Assembly (NCBI GenBank): GCA_014377905.1
Contig: JACMOQ010000034.1
Location: 1 to 6,695, forward strand
DNA: 6,695 bases
Reading direction: 5' to 3'
Source: Acetobacteraceae bacterium
GTDB lineage: Bacteria > Pseudomonadota > Alphaproteobacteria > Acetobacterales > Acetobacteraceae
Within the stretch, counting starts at the first letter, position 1. Each line of letters begins with the position of its first letter. A model generated the notes under the pieces. That model saw only the letters and a list, made by a program, of their open reading frames with translations, ran no database searches and was not told where the DNA came from. Below, one piece after another: positions 5,557-6,695 of the stretch. The position numbers were made by a program, and so were the translations under genes.

Positions 5557-6695
5557 ATGGCCTCAGTCGCCGATTTCCGCGCCGAAACCCGCAAATGGCT
5601 CGACGCCAATTGCCCGCCATCCATGCGCGGCGAGGATGGGGAGGCTTATGGCGGCGGCAAAAAGGGCCATTTCGAAAATCCGGAGCAGAAACTTTGGCTC
5701 GAGCGCATGCATTCCAAGGGCTGGACGGCGCCGACTTGGCCGAAGGAATATGGCGGCGGTGAGCTGTCGGAACACGAAGCGCAAATCCTCGAGGACGAAA
5801 TGCTGGCGCTCGGCTGCCGCAAGCCGCTGGTCGGCATGGGGCTGAACATGCTGGGGCCGGTGTTGCTGGAATATGGCACGCCAGAACAGAAAGCCGAGCA
5901 ACTGCCGAAGATTACCTCGGGTGAACGGCGCTGGTGCCAGGGGTACTCGGAACCCGGTGCGGGATCGGACCTCGCCAGTCTGCAAACCCGGGCCGTGCAT
6001 CAGGGCGATCACTTCCTGGTCAACGGGCACAAGATCTGGACCTCGGGCGCCAATTACGCCGACTGGATTTTCTGTCTGGTGCGCACCGATCCGACGGCGA
6101 AAAAGCATGAGGGCATCAGCTTTCTACTGATCGACATGAATAATCCAGGCGTGCGGGTCAAGCCAATCCGGCTGATCAATGGTGCGTCGCCGTTCTGCGA
6201 AACCTTCCTGGAAAACGTTCAGGTGCCGCAGGAGAACATCCTCGGCCGGCTCAATAAGGGCTGGACGATCGCCAAGCGGCTGTTGGAGCATGAACGCAAG
6301 GGGATTGCCGGGCGCCGCACCGCCAAGTCCGAACAGCCGCTCGAAGACATTGCCAAGCAGCATGCCGGGGCGGCCGGTGGGCGCATCGCGGACCCGGTGT
6401 TGCGCGACCGGATCGCGTCCTTTGCCATCGACGCGCATGCGTTCCAACTGACCCGTGCGCGCGCCGCCGAGGCCGCCGATAGCGGCAGTTCGCCAGGGCC
6501 CGCCTCTGCGATGTTCAAATATTACGGCACCGAGCTTATCAAGCGGCGTTACGAGGTCACCATCGCGGCGGAAGGTGTGCAGGGGCTGGGTTGGGAAGGG
6601 GACAAATTTTCCCCCGACGAACTGCGCCGCACCAGCGAATGGCTGCGGTCCAAGGCCGGGTCGATCGCCGGGGGCACCTCGGAAGTGCAGCTCAA
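5557..6695 (+). CDS. Acyl-CoA dehydrogenase family protein (C-terminus cut by window end)
   Basis: This FAD flavoenzyme probably catalyses alpha,beta-dehydrogenation of an acyl-CoA in fatty-acid, branched-chain or other acyl-CoA breakdown, passing electrons to ETF. The visible 379 residues cover nearly the whole family length. The N-terminal helical domain contains WPKEYGGG, the middle beta domain has YSEPGAGSDL and KIWTSGANYADW (flavin and substrate contacts), and the C-terminal helical domain ends with AGGTSEVQL (371-379). Medium-chain enzymes use the Glu of YEGTSQ as base; here Gly (372) stands there, and Glu246 in EHERKGIAG is placed like the helix-G base of isovaleryl-CoA and long-chain enzymes (from remembered family alignments). 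AGGAG at 5545-5549, 7 nt before ATG 5557, fixes the start. It lies 131 bp after the transporter, with a hairpin and possible promoter between, so it is likely a separate unit. Substrate unknown. Confidence 0.92.
   Translation, partial: MASVADFRAETRKWLDANCPPSMRGEDGEAYGGGKKGHFENPEQKLWLERMHSKGWTAPTWPKEYGGGELSEHEAQILEDEMLALGCRKPLVGMGLNMLGPVLLEYGTPEQKAEQLPKITSGERRWCQGYSEPGAGSDLASLQTRAVHQGDHFLVNGHKIWTSGANYADWIFCLVRTDPTAKKHEGISFLLIDMNNPGVRVKPIRLINGASPFCETFLENVQVPQENILGRLNKGWTIAKRLLEHERKGIAGRRTAKSEQPLEDIAKQHAGAAGGRIADPVLRDRIASFAIDAHAFQLTRARAAEAADSGSSPGPASAMFKYYGTELIKRRYEVTIAAEGVQGLGWEGDKFSPDELRRTSEWLRSKAGSIAGGTSEVQL

Overview
The window is GC-rich, densely packed bacterial DNA. The protein families, gene order and codon use point to an alphaproteobacterium, possibly of the Acetobacteraceae/Rhodospirillales kind. 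The class is a moderate-confidence inference and the family only a guess. I see no RNA genes, insertion sequences, CRISPR arrays or phage genes.

The left two thirds (1-4085) hold a two-armed corrinoid (cobalamin) methyl-transfer locus around a divergent spacer of about 49 bp (1773-1821). The leftward arm reads: a zinc-type homocysteine S-methyltransferase (1772-780), a free-standing cobalamin-binding methyl-carrier protein (774-76), then the start of a DUF1638 protein that leaves the window (79-1). The last two overlap as ATGA. The rightward arm reads: a small protein of the family misleadingly called 'virulence factor' (1822-2124), then a 654-residue RACo/RamA-like corrinoid-protein reactivase with an N-terminal 2Fe-2S domain (2121-4085). 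These two overlap as GTGA.

Together the genes look like a disassembled cobalamin-dependent methionine synthase. The methyl-acceptor (homocysteine) module and the cobalamin module are separate polypeptides. A dedicated ATP- and iron-sulfur-dependent reactivase probably replaces the SAM-dependent reactivation domain of ordinary MetH. The methyl-donor module (a methyl-tetrahydrofolate:corrinoid methyltransferase) and a methylene-THF reductase are not in view and may lie beyond the left edge or elsewhere. The DUF1638 and 'virulence factor' proteins are the least understood parts and the best candidates for new biology.

The right third is more ordinary: a 12-helix major facilitator transporter (4178-5425), a 131-bp spacer with a 10-bp-stem hairpin and an AT-rich island, and an acyl-CoA dehydrogenase (5557 to the window end, cut off near its C-terminus). 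Nothing in the sequence ties these two genes to the methyl-transfer system except position.
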